Assembly (NCBI GenBank): GCA_023251555.1
Contig: JAHEYN010000002.1
Span: 1-64,000 of the forward strand
Origin: Bacteroidota bacterium
GTDB lineage: Bacteria; Bacteroidota; Bacteroidia; AKYH767-A; JAHEYN01
Direction: 5' to 3'
Length of the DNA: 64,000 nucleotides
Part shown: in pieces, positions 17,662 through 25,975 of the stretch
Position numbering within the stretch: position 1 is the first letter of the stretch
How the letters are laid out: each line of letters begins with the position of its first letter
Translations under genes and position numbers: made by a program
Notes under the pieces: generated by a model
Database searches by the model: none
The model's input: only the letters and a program-made list of their open reading frames with translations
What the model was told of the DNA's origin: nothing

Positions 17662-20600
17662 ATGAAAAAAATCTTCATTATTCTCGCAGCCACACTTCTG
17701 TTTGGCTCATTCAGCAGCACTGTAAAAGCCTCTCATGCTGCAGGAGCAGATATTAGCTATACTTACATTGGAGGAAATGTATACAGGGTTACTTATACTT
17801 TTTACCGTGATTGCTCTGGTATAGCCGCTCCCGGAAATGTTACTATTGTTACTTCCTCTACGAGCTGCGGAGTTGTTCCGTTCAATACTGTTGCCCCACA
17901 GACAGCAGGACCTGTTCAGGTGGTTCCTATATGCGGTGCTGCAAGTACTACCTGTACCGGAGGAGGAACGCCGGGCCGCCAGCAATATAAATACCAGGCT
18001 AACATTACATTGCCAAGCCTTTGTACTGATTGGGTTTTCGGTGTATCGGTGAATGCAAGAAATGCGGCTATTACAACAGGCCCAAGCGGTGTGCTGTACG
18101 TGGAAGCAACCCTTAATAACACTATTGTTCCGGGAAACAATGCCTCAACCTTCGCTAATAATCCCGCCGCATTTATTTATACCAACCAGAACTTCTGCTT
18201 TAACAACGGAGCTGTTGACATTGATGGCGACTCTCTCGTTTATTCGCTCGTTACGCCTAAAACAGGTCCTCTTTCTACGGATACGGTTACCTATAATTTC
18301 CCGTATACCGCCAGCCAGCCGCTTACTTCTGTTCCTGCTGTTACATTAAATTCCAATACAGGAGATGTTTGTATGACTCCTACTGCACTGGAAGTAACCG
18401 TTATGGCAGTGCTTGTGCAGGAATACCGTTACGGCATGCTGATTGGAACTGAAATGAGGGACATTCAGATAACAACACTGGCCGGCGCCGATAACTTACC
18501 GTATGATGACGGAATAAACAGCAGCAACACTTATAGCGATACCGCAGTTGTTGGCTGTCTGTATACTTTTCAAACCAAAACATTTGATGCCGATGCACTT
18601 CAAAATCTCACGATATCTTCCAATGTTGCTGCTGCAATCCCTGCAGCGTCATTTGTAAGTTCAGGAGGCTCAAGACCAACCGGAACATTCTCGTGGACCC
18701 CTGTTGCTGGTGATGCAACGAATTATCCGCACTTTTTTACCGTTACCGTACGGGATGATTATTGTAATATAGAAGGGCAACAGGTAAAAGCCTACGGAAT
18801 AAGGGTAATTAGCCTTACTGCAGATTTTACTACAACTGCTCCTTCATGCGTGGGACAGGGAGTAAACTTTTACAGTAAATGGACGCTGAGCAATTACAGT
18901 TACCTCTGGGATTTCGGCGCCGGATCAATTGCAACATATGCTCAGGCAACATCATCAAACCCTACAGGGGTAACCTATACGACTTCCGGTGCCAAAACCG
19001 TAACGCTGTCCATTACTACCCCGGCCGGATGTGTGGTGACTAAAAGCAATGTCATTACCATCAATCCAACTCCTGCATCTACATTTACTTCCACTGCACC
19101 GGTATGCACGAACACGGCAGTCAGCTTCACTAACACAGGAGCTACCGGCATAGGCACTGCACACCTTTGGGATTTTGGCGCAGGTGCAAATCCGCAGACA
19201 TCATCCGTGGAAAACCCTACCGGCGTTTCATACAGCAGCTCTGGTTCCAAAACGATTTCCCACACAGTTGCCTATCTCGGCTGCTCTTCCACAACAACGG
19301 CTTTAATAACTATCAATGCTACTCCTGTTTCCAGTTTTACATCCACTGCTCCCAAATGTACCGGAGCAGCTGTTGACTTTACCAACACCGGAACTTCTGC
19401 CGGGGTAAGTTTCTCATGGAACTTCGGCTCAGGTGCCGCTCCCGCTACCTCAACGCTTCAGAATCCCACAGGGGTAACCTATGCAACCGCCGGTACAAAA
19501 ATTGTAACGCTTACGGTTACCAATTCCGGAACAGGTTGTGCAGTGAGCTCAACACAGACCATTAATATTAACCAAACACCCGCTTCTTCGTTCAGCAACA
19601 ATGCTCCTGTTTGCGTGGGCACCCCGGTTGACTTTACCAACACCGGAAGCAGCGGGTTTGGTATCAGCTACTCATGGGATTTCGGCACCGGGGCAAACCC
19701 CGCTACTTCTACAGCGCAGAACCCGAGCGGTATTACATATTCCAGCTCAGGCTCTAAAACAGCCACCCAGTATATTACCAACCAATTCGGGTGTGTGACA
19801 TCTTCCACCCTCGCCTTTACTATTGATGCGACTCCTGTTGCCGCTTTTACATCCACTGCTCCCCAGTGCACCGGGGCTGCTGTTGACTTTACTAACACAG
19901 GAAGTTCTTCAGGTGTTTTGTACGACTGGGATTTTGGTTCAGGAGCAGTAGTGCCCGGCGGAATGACAACATCGCAAGATCCGAGCGGCATAACCTATAC
20001 AACTGCAGGAATTAAATCGGTTGTTTTAACGGTAACAAATAGCTCGACAGGATGTGTTTCTGTAATTACGCAAACCATCAACATTAACCAGACCCCTACT
20101 GCAAGTTTTTCTTCCAACACTCCTGCCTGTGCAGGGTCTTCTGTTGACTTCGGGAATACAGGAACCAGCGGAAGCAACTGGTCTTATTTCTGGGATCTCG
20201 GACAGGATGCCAATCCGCCTACTTCAACCTCTGAAAATCCTGTGGGGGTGATGTACAGTGCCGGAGGAACGAAGACAATCACCTTTACTATCTCCGATCA
20301 GAATTGTACCTCTACTTCCACAAGTTCGGTGGTTATCAATGCTCTTCCTGTTGCCAACGCAGGCCTCGATACCACCATCTGTGCCAATAGGAGTGTTGCG
20401 ATAGGCTCGGCTTCCGTATCCGGAATGGGATACAGCTGGTTCCCGTCAAATACACTTGACAACCCTGCCGCATCTGCGCCTACAGCAAGTCCTGTTGCCC
20501 CTGTTACCACTTATTATGTTACTGTAACAGATGTTGCTACCGGTTGCCAGTCTATGGACTCTGTGAGAATAACGATGCTCGCCCCTCTCAAAGCAAATGC

Positions 20601-21324
20601 CGGTACTGATGGCGAGATTTGCCTGTATGACAGTATACAGGTCGGAGCAGCGCTCATCGAAGGACAAACATACAGTTGGAGCCCTGTTACAGGTCTTGCA
20701 GACCCCTCTGCACCCCTCACCATGGCCAGCCCTTCGCAAACTACTGCTTATACGCTTACAGTTATGGGTGCCAATTGTACCCCTGTTACTGATGATGTGA
20801 CTATTATAGTTCACCCGCTCCCTGTAGCCGATGCCGGCCGGCCTGTGACTATCACCGCCGGATCCAGCACCGGGCTTACTGCTACCGGGGGAGTACAGTA
20901 TGAGTGGATTCCCGTTGCAGGACTTGATAATTCTTCTGTCTTTAATCCTGTGGCCAGCCCGGAGGTTACTACCCTGTACTGGGTTACAGTTACTGATGTG
21001 TATGGCTGTGTGAATACAGATTCGGTTACAGTTACGGTAGTTGAGCCGTCGATCTGGGCCCCATCGGCATTCACTCCTGATGCCAGCGGAAAAAATGATG
21101 TGTTTTATATTAGAGGCCGCGGGATCAACAACTTCCAGCTTTCAGTATACAACCGCTGGGGCGAAGCGATATTCTCCAGCAAGGATATGAGTCAGGGCTG
21201 GGATGGCAAGAAGCAGGTTTCCGGTGAAGATATGCCCGAAGGCGCTTATATGTATACCGTGAAAGGCACCCAAACCAATGGTAAAGCGGTTGATATGAAA
21301 GGTATTATCAATCTCATAAGGTAA
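17662..21324 (+). CDS. giant PKD-repeat surface protein with T9SS type B (gliding-type) sorting domain
   Basis: The 1220-residue protein has a signal peptide (about residues 1-24). Next is a ~350-residue N-terminal region with HAAGADISYTYIGGNVYRVT, common at the start of large Bacteroidota adhesin-like proteins. Six PKD-type units of about 85 residues follow (about 385-890), with the core VDFTNTGSS...WDFGSGA...NPTGVTY..AG.K.VTLTVTN. Two or three further Ig/PKD-like repeats with SYSWSPVTGL come next. The C-terminal ~90 residues (WAPSAFTPDASGKNDVF, LSVYNRWGEAIFSS, GWDGK) form the CHU_C/T9SS type B sorting domain. Type B cargo are usually attached or secreted with a dedicated PorP/SprF protein, which is the next gene. 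A role in adhesion or gliding is likely but not proven. Confidence 0.92.
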   Translation: MKKIFIILAATLLFGSFSSTVKASHAAGADISYTYIGGNVYRVTYTFYRDCSGIAAPGNVTIVTSSTSCGVVPFNTVAPQTAGPVQVVPICGAASTTCTGGGTPGRQQYKYQANITLPSLCTDWVFGVSVNARNAAITTGPSGVLYVEATLNNTIVPGNNASTFANNPAAFIYTNQNFCFNNGAVDIDGDSLVYSLVTPKTGPLSTDTVTYNFPYTASQPLTSVPAVTLNSNTGDVCMTPTALEVTVMAVLVQEYRYGMLIGTEMRDIQITTLAGADNLPYDDGINSSNTYSDTAVVGCLYTFQTKTFDADALQNLTISSNVAAAIPAASFVSSGGSRPTGTFSWTPVAGDATNYPHFFTVTVRDDYCNIEGQQVKAYGIRVISLTADFTTTAPSCVGQGVNFYSKWTLSNYSYLWDFGAGSIATYAQATSSNPTGVTYTTSGAKTVTLSITTPAGCVVTKSNVITINPTPASTFTSTAPVCTNTAVSFTNTGATGIGTAHLWDFGAGANPQTSSVENPTGVSYSSSGSKTISHTVAYLGCSSTTTALITINATPVSSFTSTAPKCTGAAVDFTNTGTSAGVSFSWNFGSGAAPATSTLQNPTGVTYATAGTKIVTLTVTNSGTGCAVSSTQTININQTPASSFSNNAPVCVGTPVDFTNTGSSGFGISYSWDFGTGANPATSTAQNPSGITYSSSGSKTATQYITNQFGCVTSSTLAFTIDATPVAAFTSTAPQCTGAAVDFTNTGSSSGVLYDWDFGSGAVVPGGMTTSQDPSGITYTTAGIKSVVLTVTNSSTGCVSVITQTININQTPTASFSSNTPACAGSSVDFGNTGTSGSNWSYFWDLGQDANPPTSTSENPVGVMYSAGGTKTITFTISDQNCTSTSTSSVVINALPVANAGLDTTICANRSVAIGSASVSGMGYSWFPSNTLDNPAASAPTASPVAPVTTYYVTVTDVATGCQSMDSVRITMLAPLKANAGTDGEICLYDSIQVGAALIEGQTYSWSPVTGLADPSAPLTMASPSQTTAYTLTVMGANCTPVTDDVTIIVHPLPVADAGRPVTITAGSSTGLTATGGVQYEWIPVAGLDNSSVFNPVASPEVTTLYWVTVTDVYGCVNTDSVTVTVVEPSIWAPSAFTPDASGKNDVFYIRGRGINNFQLSVYNRWGEAIFSSKDMSQGWDGKKQVSGEDMPEGAYMYTVKGTQTNGKAVDMKGIINLIR
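18817..20340 (+). repeat. six tandem PKD-coding repeats of about 255 bp
   Basis: Six in-frame units of about 250-260 bp encode PKD-like domains with recurring DNA for FTSTAP.CTG.AVDFTNTG and ATPV.SFTS. Units alternate in type: those ending INATPV/IDATPV and those ending ININQTP. This suggests duplication of a two-domain block. Confidence 0.8.
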
Positions 21325-21363
21325 AATCCCTGCTCCTGAATTTAATAAGAACATCCAATAAAA

Positions 21364-22383
21364 ATGATTATCATGAATAACAAAGTAAAAATTTCAACCA
21401 TAGCACTCGCCGTAGCTGCGGTTTCCTCTTTACAATCATTTGCACAGGACCTGCGTTATGCGCAGTCGTTTGCAAACCCCCTGAAGCTTAACCCTGCTAT
21501 CATGGGTGCAAATCCTGATTTTAAACTGTCGCTGAACTACCGTGACCAGTGGAGCCTTATTGACAAAGGATATGTCACCACTTCTTTTACGGCGCTATAT
21601 CCTGTTTTCATGAAGGAAGGAAAAAGCAAGCTGGATATAGGTGTGGGAGCCCTCAATGATAAGGCAGGGGCCTTTAATAAGCTGGATTTTTCCCTTGCCC
21701 TTGCATACAGCCTCCGTGTTTCCGATTTCAGCAGCCTCAGCCTTGCTCTCCAGGGGGGATATGTGCAAAAAACGCTTGATAATGCTTCCCTGATGTTTGA
21801 CGAACAGTATGTTAACGGGGAGTACAGTGCTAATAATCCGCATAATGAAAACACCCTTACTCAGGCTATCAGCTACGCGGATGTGGGATTCGGCGCCATG
21901 TGGTTTTATAATCCTTCGAGAGAGGATGGAGGAAGGATCAATGCGTACATGGGAATGTCGGGCTTCCACCTTAACCAACCTAATGAGTCCTATGTTGCCG
22001 GAGCGGGGGTTCTTGCAAAAAAGTTTTCTTATCAGGGAGGTATTAAAATCCTTGGGGAAGGCAAACTGGACTTTACTCCCAACATTCGCATTACCACGCA
22101 GAGCGGGGCAGAAGAAATTGCTGCCGGTCTATATGTGGATTACAGGTTTAATGAAAAAGCAAAGCTTGTGCTTGGCAGCTGGTACCGCAAGGACGACGCT
22201 GTCGCTTTTGCCCTTGGCTTCGAACATAAAAATTTTATAATAGGGTATAGCTATGATGTGGTTACCTCCCAGCTGAGCACAGCTGCTGCAGGAATCAATG
22301 CCTATGAGGTTACGCTTGCCTATAAAATAAACAAAGCCGATAAAAACAAAATCAAGTTTAACGGCATGTTCAGTTCTTTCTGA
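21364..22383 (+). CDS. PorP/SprF family T9SS outer-membrane protein
   Basis: The 339-residue protein has a signal peptide (ending near LQSFAQD, about residue 28), then the typical PorP/SprF opening RYAQSFANPLKLNPAIMG and YRDQWSLI. A series of amphipathic beta strands ends in FIIGYSYDVVTSQLS...AGINAYEVTLAYKI. Members are 14-strand-like outer-membrane proteins coupled to type B cargo, and the gene directly follows a type B cargo gene (40 bases). It probably anchors or exports that cargo. ATGs exist at 21364 and 21373; either gives the same mature protein. Confidence 0.93.
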   Translation: MIIMNNKVKISTIALAVAAVSSLQSFAQDLRYAQSFANPLKLNPAIMGANPDFKLSLNYRDQWSLIDKGYVTTSFTALYPVFMKEGKSKLDIGVGALNDKAGAFNKLDFSLALAYSLRVSDFSSLSLALQGGYVQKTLDNASLMFDEQYVNGEYSANNPHNENTLTQAISYADVGFGAMWFYNPSREDGGRINAYMGMSGFHLNQPNESYVAGAGVLAKKFSYQGGIKILGEGKLDFTPNIRITTQSGAEEIAAGLYVDYRFNEKAKLVLGSWYRKDDAVAFALGFEHKNFIIGYSYDVVTSQLSTAAAGINAYEVTLAYKINKADKNKIKFNGMFSSF

Positions 22384-22394
22384 AACAGAAAAGA

Positions 22395-22424
22395 ATAAAT
22401 CTTTCTGAAAAAGATTTATCTTTG
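22395..22424 (+). terminator. AT-rich hairpin after PorP/SprF overlapping a -7 box
   Basis: A perfect 10-bp stem (22395-22404 with 22410-22419) and a five-base loop lie just after the stop codon. The 3' arm runs into TATCTTTG (22417-22424), which matches TAnnTTTG and could start the riboswitch transcript. A terminator and a promoter seem to share bases. Confidence 0.45.
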
Positions 22425-22432
22425 ATCTTGAA

Positions 22433-22600
22433 ATTCGGTCCCGGTAAAATATACCGGGTTAAAAGGGAAACAGGTGTGAATCCTGTGCATTTCCCGATGC
22501 TGTAAGTTCCAGCAAACTTTTTGATCTCTGAAAGCCACTGCCCCTTCTGAGGGGATGGGAAGGCATCAAAAAGGGAACAAGTCAGAAGACCTGCCGGGTT
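22433..22600 (+). promoter_or_regulatory. cobalamin riboswitch
   Basis: The sequence carries the B12-riboswitch order of conserved elements: TTCGGTCCCGG...CCGGGTTAAAAGGGAA, then GGTGTGAATCCTGTGC, CCCGATGCTGTAAG, and the B12 box GTCAGAAGACCTGCC (22581-22595). It should bind adenosyl- or other cobalamins and repress the downstream gene. A short stem (22638-22643 with 22651-22656) followed by T6 at 22660-22665 may be its expression platform. Confidence 0.92.
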
Positions 22601-22724
22601 TTGAATAAGGTTCGCAGCTTTCGGAGAAAAAGCCAGGAATAGATTCCCCGTCTATTATGTTTTTTCCCGGCCTGTGATTATGAATATCGCTTGTCCATTA
22701 TTTATTTATTTAATACATTAAACT

Positions 22725-24008
22725 ATGAAAACAACTACAAAAATCGGCCGGGGAATCCGGAAAAACATGCTGAAGTTTTTATTAATACCTGTGCTGACAA
22801 CCTGTGTTTATGCGCAAAACCAGTTTGAACTGAGGCAGGTAATCGTTTTGAATGAGGGGGCATTCGGGGGCCCCGCTACAGTCGGCAGTTACGACCCTGC
22901 GGCAAAAACATATGTTAACTTCGATACCATCCCCGCCCGTTTTGCAACCGATGTCATTATCTCCGGCAACTGCATATATGTGGCCGCTGACACCCTTCTC
23001 ATAAAATATAATCTTATTACGAAACAGAGGCTTGCTGTACAGACAGTAAAAGGAATACGGGAGCTGGCTTCCTGGAATAACCAGGTGCTTATTACGAGGG
23101 CAGAAATTACACCACTTCCTTCCTATTTCCAGGTCTATGATGCTGCCACCCTGAACTTTCTTTATGAACTCCCTGGTCTGAGTGGAAAGGCGTCAGAGGT
23201 GAAGGTGCTTGGAGACACTGCTTATGTTGCGGTGAATGATTGGGGTGCCATGGGAAAGCTTGCTGTGGTTGACCTTCAGAACCAGGTACTGAACCGCGAG
23301 ATAGACCTTGGCGCAGATGGCCTGAATCCGGAAGCCGTGCGCGTGGACGGAAACCGGATTTATACTGTGAACTCCCTCAACTGGACAAACAGTTCCGTTA
23401 CGCGGTACGAGGCTTCCACTTCACTTTTCCAGAATATAAAGCTTAATACCCCTTCCAGTTGCAGTGCTTCAACGCTTTATTCCCCTCTGCATAATATTTA
23501 TTTTCAGGTAAGCGGGGAGGATAAACTTGGGGTTTTCAATGCAGGAACGCTTAATCTTATTGATACACTTTACATTAATAAGAGTATTTATGGTATCGGG
23601 ACGGATTCGATCAATGGTAATATATACACCGGGGTGACGGATTACTCAAGCTATGGGGAAGTATTTGTTTATGATTTTTATGGCATGCTTAAGGATTCTT
23701 TCAGCGTTGGCATCTCCCCCGGAACCTTTGCTTTTGACGTGATAGATGTGACCGGGATGACCAGGCAGAAAGCAGAAAGCAGCCTCGCCGTGTACCCTAA
23801 TCCTTCAGGAAATGAACTTCACATCAGCAGCAGCGGAGAGGCGATCCATAATATCAGGCTTTGTGATATCACAGGCAGGGTGCTGCAGCAGTATGATTTA
23901 TGGAGTGCCTCAAATACGCTCCATATGGATCATGTGCAGCCGGGAATATACCTGTTGAAGATAGGTGTTGATAATGGAGTAATCACGAAAAAGATAGTCC
24001 GGGATTAA
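22725..24008 (+). CDS. secreted YncE/DUF5074-like beta-propeller, BtuG-like, with T9SS sorting domain
   Basis: The 427-residue protein has a signal peptide (the second Met, residue 15, begins the hydrophobic core; cleavage near VYAQN, about 31). The beta-propeller region (about 40-345) opens with VIVLNEGAFGGPATVGSYDP, the N-terminal pattern of DUF5074/BtuG-type propellers. Short blades include DVIISGNCIYVAADTLL and PEAVRVDGNRIYTVN. The end (YPNPSGNELHIS, DITGRVLQQ, GIYLLKIGVDNG) is a T9SS type A sorting domain. It is preceded by a cobalamin riboswitch, so it is B12-regulated. BtuG in Bacteroides is a lipoprotein that captures cobalamin for BtuB; here the same job is inferred, but with T9SS sorting and with no btuB adjacent. 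Confidence 0.85.
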   Translation: MKTTTKIGRGIRKNMLKFLLIPVLTTCVYAQNQFELRQVIVLNEGAFGGPATVGSYDPAAKTYVNFDTIPARFATDVIISGNCIYVAADTLLIKYNLITKQRLAVQTVKGIRELASWNNQVLITRAEITPLPSYFQVYDAATLNFLYELPGLSGKASEVKVLGDTAYVAVNDWGAMGKLAVVDLQNQVLNREIDLGADGLNPEAVRVDGNRIYTVNSLNWTNSSVTRYEASTSLFQNIKLNTPSSCSASTLYSPLHNIYFQVSGEDKLGVFNAGTLNLIDTLYINKSIYGIGTDSINGNIYTGVTDYSSYGEVFVYDFYGMLKDSFSVGISPGTFAFDVIDVTGMTRQKAESSLAVYPNPSGNELHISSSGEAIHNIRLCDITGRVLQQYDLWSASNTLHMDHVQPGIYLLKIGVDNGVITKKIVRD

Positions 24009-24011
24009 CAA

Positions 24012-24878
24012 TCAGGGTCCCCGCTTCTCCCGTTTGAAAATAGCGTAAAGCAAGCCCCCAAAAACAGCGGAAGATAGCATTGTCAGCCTCCACTCGTTTT
24101 CTCCCGCACCTATATTGTCCAGGTTTGCTCGGAGGATTCCGTGGCTGTTCATATAGGAAATGATAATGGCGCTCCCGTTATTGACAAAATGTGCAGTAAC
24201 GGGAAGCCATATCGAATTACTCCACAGGAAAAGATATCCAAGCATTGCCCCGAGGAGCATACGCGGAATGAAACCGAAAAACTGGAAATGCAGGGCGCTG
24301 AATATGACAGCGGCAAGCCAGACTCCGGCATGCCTGTTTCGCATCCACCCGGAAAACAGGCGCTGCATCACTCCGCGGCACATGAACTCTTCTCCTATGG
24401 CCGGAATTACTGCAATCATGAGGAGGTTCACAAGCAGTGCAGAGCTCGAATCCATCTTCAGGAAGGCTTCTGTCAGTACAGCAGCATCGTTTTCTTTCTG
24501 CCTCATCCAGGTTTCAATGCCAGACAGGGCGGAAGGCAGGTGCATTTTCCCGTTCATGTCTGCCAGTAAATTTATAAGAGGGGTAGCCGCTAATACTGCA
24601 AAGGCTGTATAAATAAAGGACTCCGGGCGGGCAGGGCTCCGGAATTTCAGGTAGCTCTTTACATCCCCTGAAACATAGTAGGCGAAAAAAACAGGAGGAA
24701 TTACAAATAGTAAGATCGAAAGGATAATTTGTCCTGCTTTCAAAACGATCAGCGCGTATGGATCATTTAGCATATTATTGATGCCGGATCCGGCGGGCAG
24801 GGCATTAAGGATTATATAAATCCCGATCAGGCCGAAAAAAAATACAGAGGCCCCTTTTTCCCTTTGGGGCAAAGTCAT
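24012..24878 (-). CDS. CPBP (CAAX/Abi) family intramembrane metalloprotease
   Basis: A 288-residue membrane protein with about seven helices and the CPBP motifs: EEFMCRGVMQRLF (EExxxR, motif 1), ALHFQFFGFIPRM (FxxxH-like motif 2) and HFVNNGSA (HxxxN, motif 3). These residues build the glutamate/histidine active site in the inner membrane. The open frame extends to 25439, but that part runs antisense through dusB and has no protein-like character. The ATG at 24878 gives the normal length and lies about 30 bases from a minus-strand TACTTTTG box (24909-24916). It converges with the B12-regulated propeller gene (three bases apart). Substrate unknown. Confidence 0.88.
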   Translation of the reverse strand: MTLPQREKGASVFFFGLIGIYIILNALPAGSGINNMLNDPYALIVLKAGQIILSILLFVIPPVFFAYYVSGDVKSYLKFRSPARPESFIYTAFAVLAATPLINLLADMNGKMHLPSALSGIETWMRQKENDAAVLTEAFLKMDSSSALLVNLLMIAVIPAIGEEFMCRGVMQRLFSGWMRNRHAGVWLAAVIFSALHFQFFGFIPRMLLGAMLGYLFLWSNSIWLPVTAHFVNNGSAIIISYMNSHGILRANLDNIGAGENEWRLTMLSSAVFGGLLYAIFKREKRGP

Positions 24879-24908
24879 AGCTCCCGGTTTTTTGGTAAAT
24901 TCACGTTT

Positions 24909-24916
24909 CAAAAGTA
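24909..24916 (-). promoter_or_regulatory. -7 promoter element for the CPBP protease gene
   Basis: On the minus strand the sequence reads TACTTTTG, an exact TAnnTTTG match. It supports the start at 24878. No clear -33 element is visible. Confidence 0.45.
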
Positions 24917-24926
24917 AGTAATAATA

Positions 24927-25958
24927 GTGGTACGGATTGATAATCTTGAACTGGGAGAGTTTCCCCTGCTGCTTGCTCCCATGGAAGATGTGAGCGACCC
25001 TCCCTTTCGCGCTGTTTGCAAACAGCAGGGAGCAGACCTCATGTACACGGAATTTATTTCGTCTGAAGGACTGATAAGAGATGCGGCGAAAAGCACTCAG
25101 AAACTGGACATCTTTGATTATGAGCGCCCCCTCGGGATACAACTCTTCGGGAGCAGCGTGGAGGTGATGATCAGGGCGGCTTTGATTGCAGAAAAAGCAT
25201 CTCCTGACCTTATTGATATTAATTACGGATGTCCGGTGAAAGCGGTGGCCTGTAAGGGTGCAGGTGCAGCCCTCTTGCAGGATATTCCGAGAATGGCAAA
25301 GATGACAGAAGCAATAGTCAGAAGCGTCAGGGTTCCTGTTACAGTTAAGACCAGACTGGGATGGGATGAAAAAACTAAAAATATTTGTGAGGCGGCTGAG
25401 CGTTTGCAGGATGCGGGAATTAAGGCGCTGACTGTTCATGGGCGAACGAGGGCACAGATGTATAAAGGCAATGCAGACTGGACGCTGATTGGAAAGATTA
25501 AAGAGAATCCGAGAATAACAATCCCCGTGTTTGGGAATGGAGATATTTCAACTCCCCGGCAGGCGATAGATGTGCGTCGGAAGTATGGAGTGGATGGAGT
25601 GATGATTGGAAGAGCGGCTATCGGAAATCCATGGATATTCCGGGAGATAAAACATTTCTTGTCTGCGGGCGAGGAACTCCCTCCTCCCGTAATCCGGGAA
25701 AGAGCGGAAATATGCCGGGTACATCTTCAAAAATCTATGGAATGGAAGGGCCCTGTGCTTGGAATACTCGAGATGCGGAGGCATTATGCCAATTACTTTA
25801 AGGGGGTTGAGGGAATAAAACCCTTTCGTATGCAGTTGGTGACCTGCGATAATTCTGAAGAAATAAATAAGATACTTGATGTAATTGTTGACCGGTACGA
25901 AGGACAGGATGTCTTAACTTCTGTGCAGGATTGTGCCTGGCAGGGGAAGTACTCCTGA
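24927..25958 (+). CDS. dusB: tRNA-dihydrouridine synthase
   Basis: Dus enzymes reduce uridines in the tRNA D-loop with FMN and NADPH. The 343-residue protein has the FMN-barrel start LLLAPMEDVSDPPFR (about residues 13-27) and the catalytic Cys in INYGCPVKAVACKGAGAALL. It also shows VTVKTRLGWDE, TVHGRTRAQMYKG and the phosphate-binding GVMIGRAAIGNPWIF, followed by the helical tRNA-binding domain. Overall pattern and length fit DusB. The predicted start is the GTG at 24927; the first structured residues begin soon after. It is divergent from the CPBP gene and convergent with ispG. Confidence 0.93.
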   Translation: MVRIDNLELGEFPLLLAPMEDVSDPPFRAVCKQQGADLMYTEFISSEGLIRDAAKSTQKLDIFDYERPLGIQLFGSSVEVMIRAALIAEKASPDLIDINYGCPVKAVACKGAGAALLQDIPRMAKMTEAIVRSVRVPVTVKTRLGWDEKTKNICEAAERLQDAGIKALTVHGRTRAQMYKGNADWTLIGKIKENPRITIPVFGNGDISTPRQAIDVRRKYGVDGVMIGRAAIGNPWIFREIKHFLSAGEELPPPVIRERAEICRVHLQKSMEWKGPVLGILEMRRHYANYFKGVEGIKPFRMQLVTCDNSEEINKILDVIVDRYEGQDVLTSVQDCAWQGKYS

Positions 25959-25975
25959 CTTCGGGCAGGACATAT

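Noticed and set aside
18817-20340. Possible CRISPR or satellite array
   Set aside because: The repeats are ~255 bp, in frame and encode PKD domains, with no short repeat-spacer structure.
24879-25439. N-terminal extension of the CPBP protease frame on the minus strand
   Set aside because: It is antisense to dusB, lacks protein-like composition, and the protease family begins at about the ATG at 24878.
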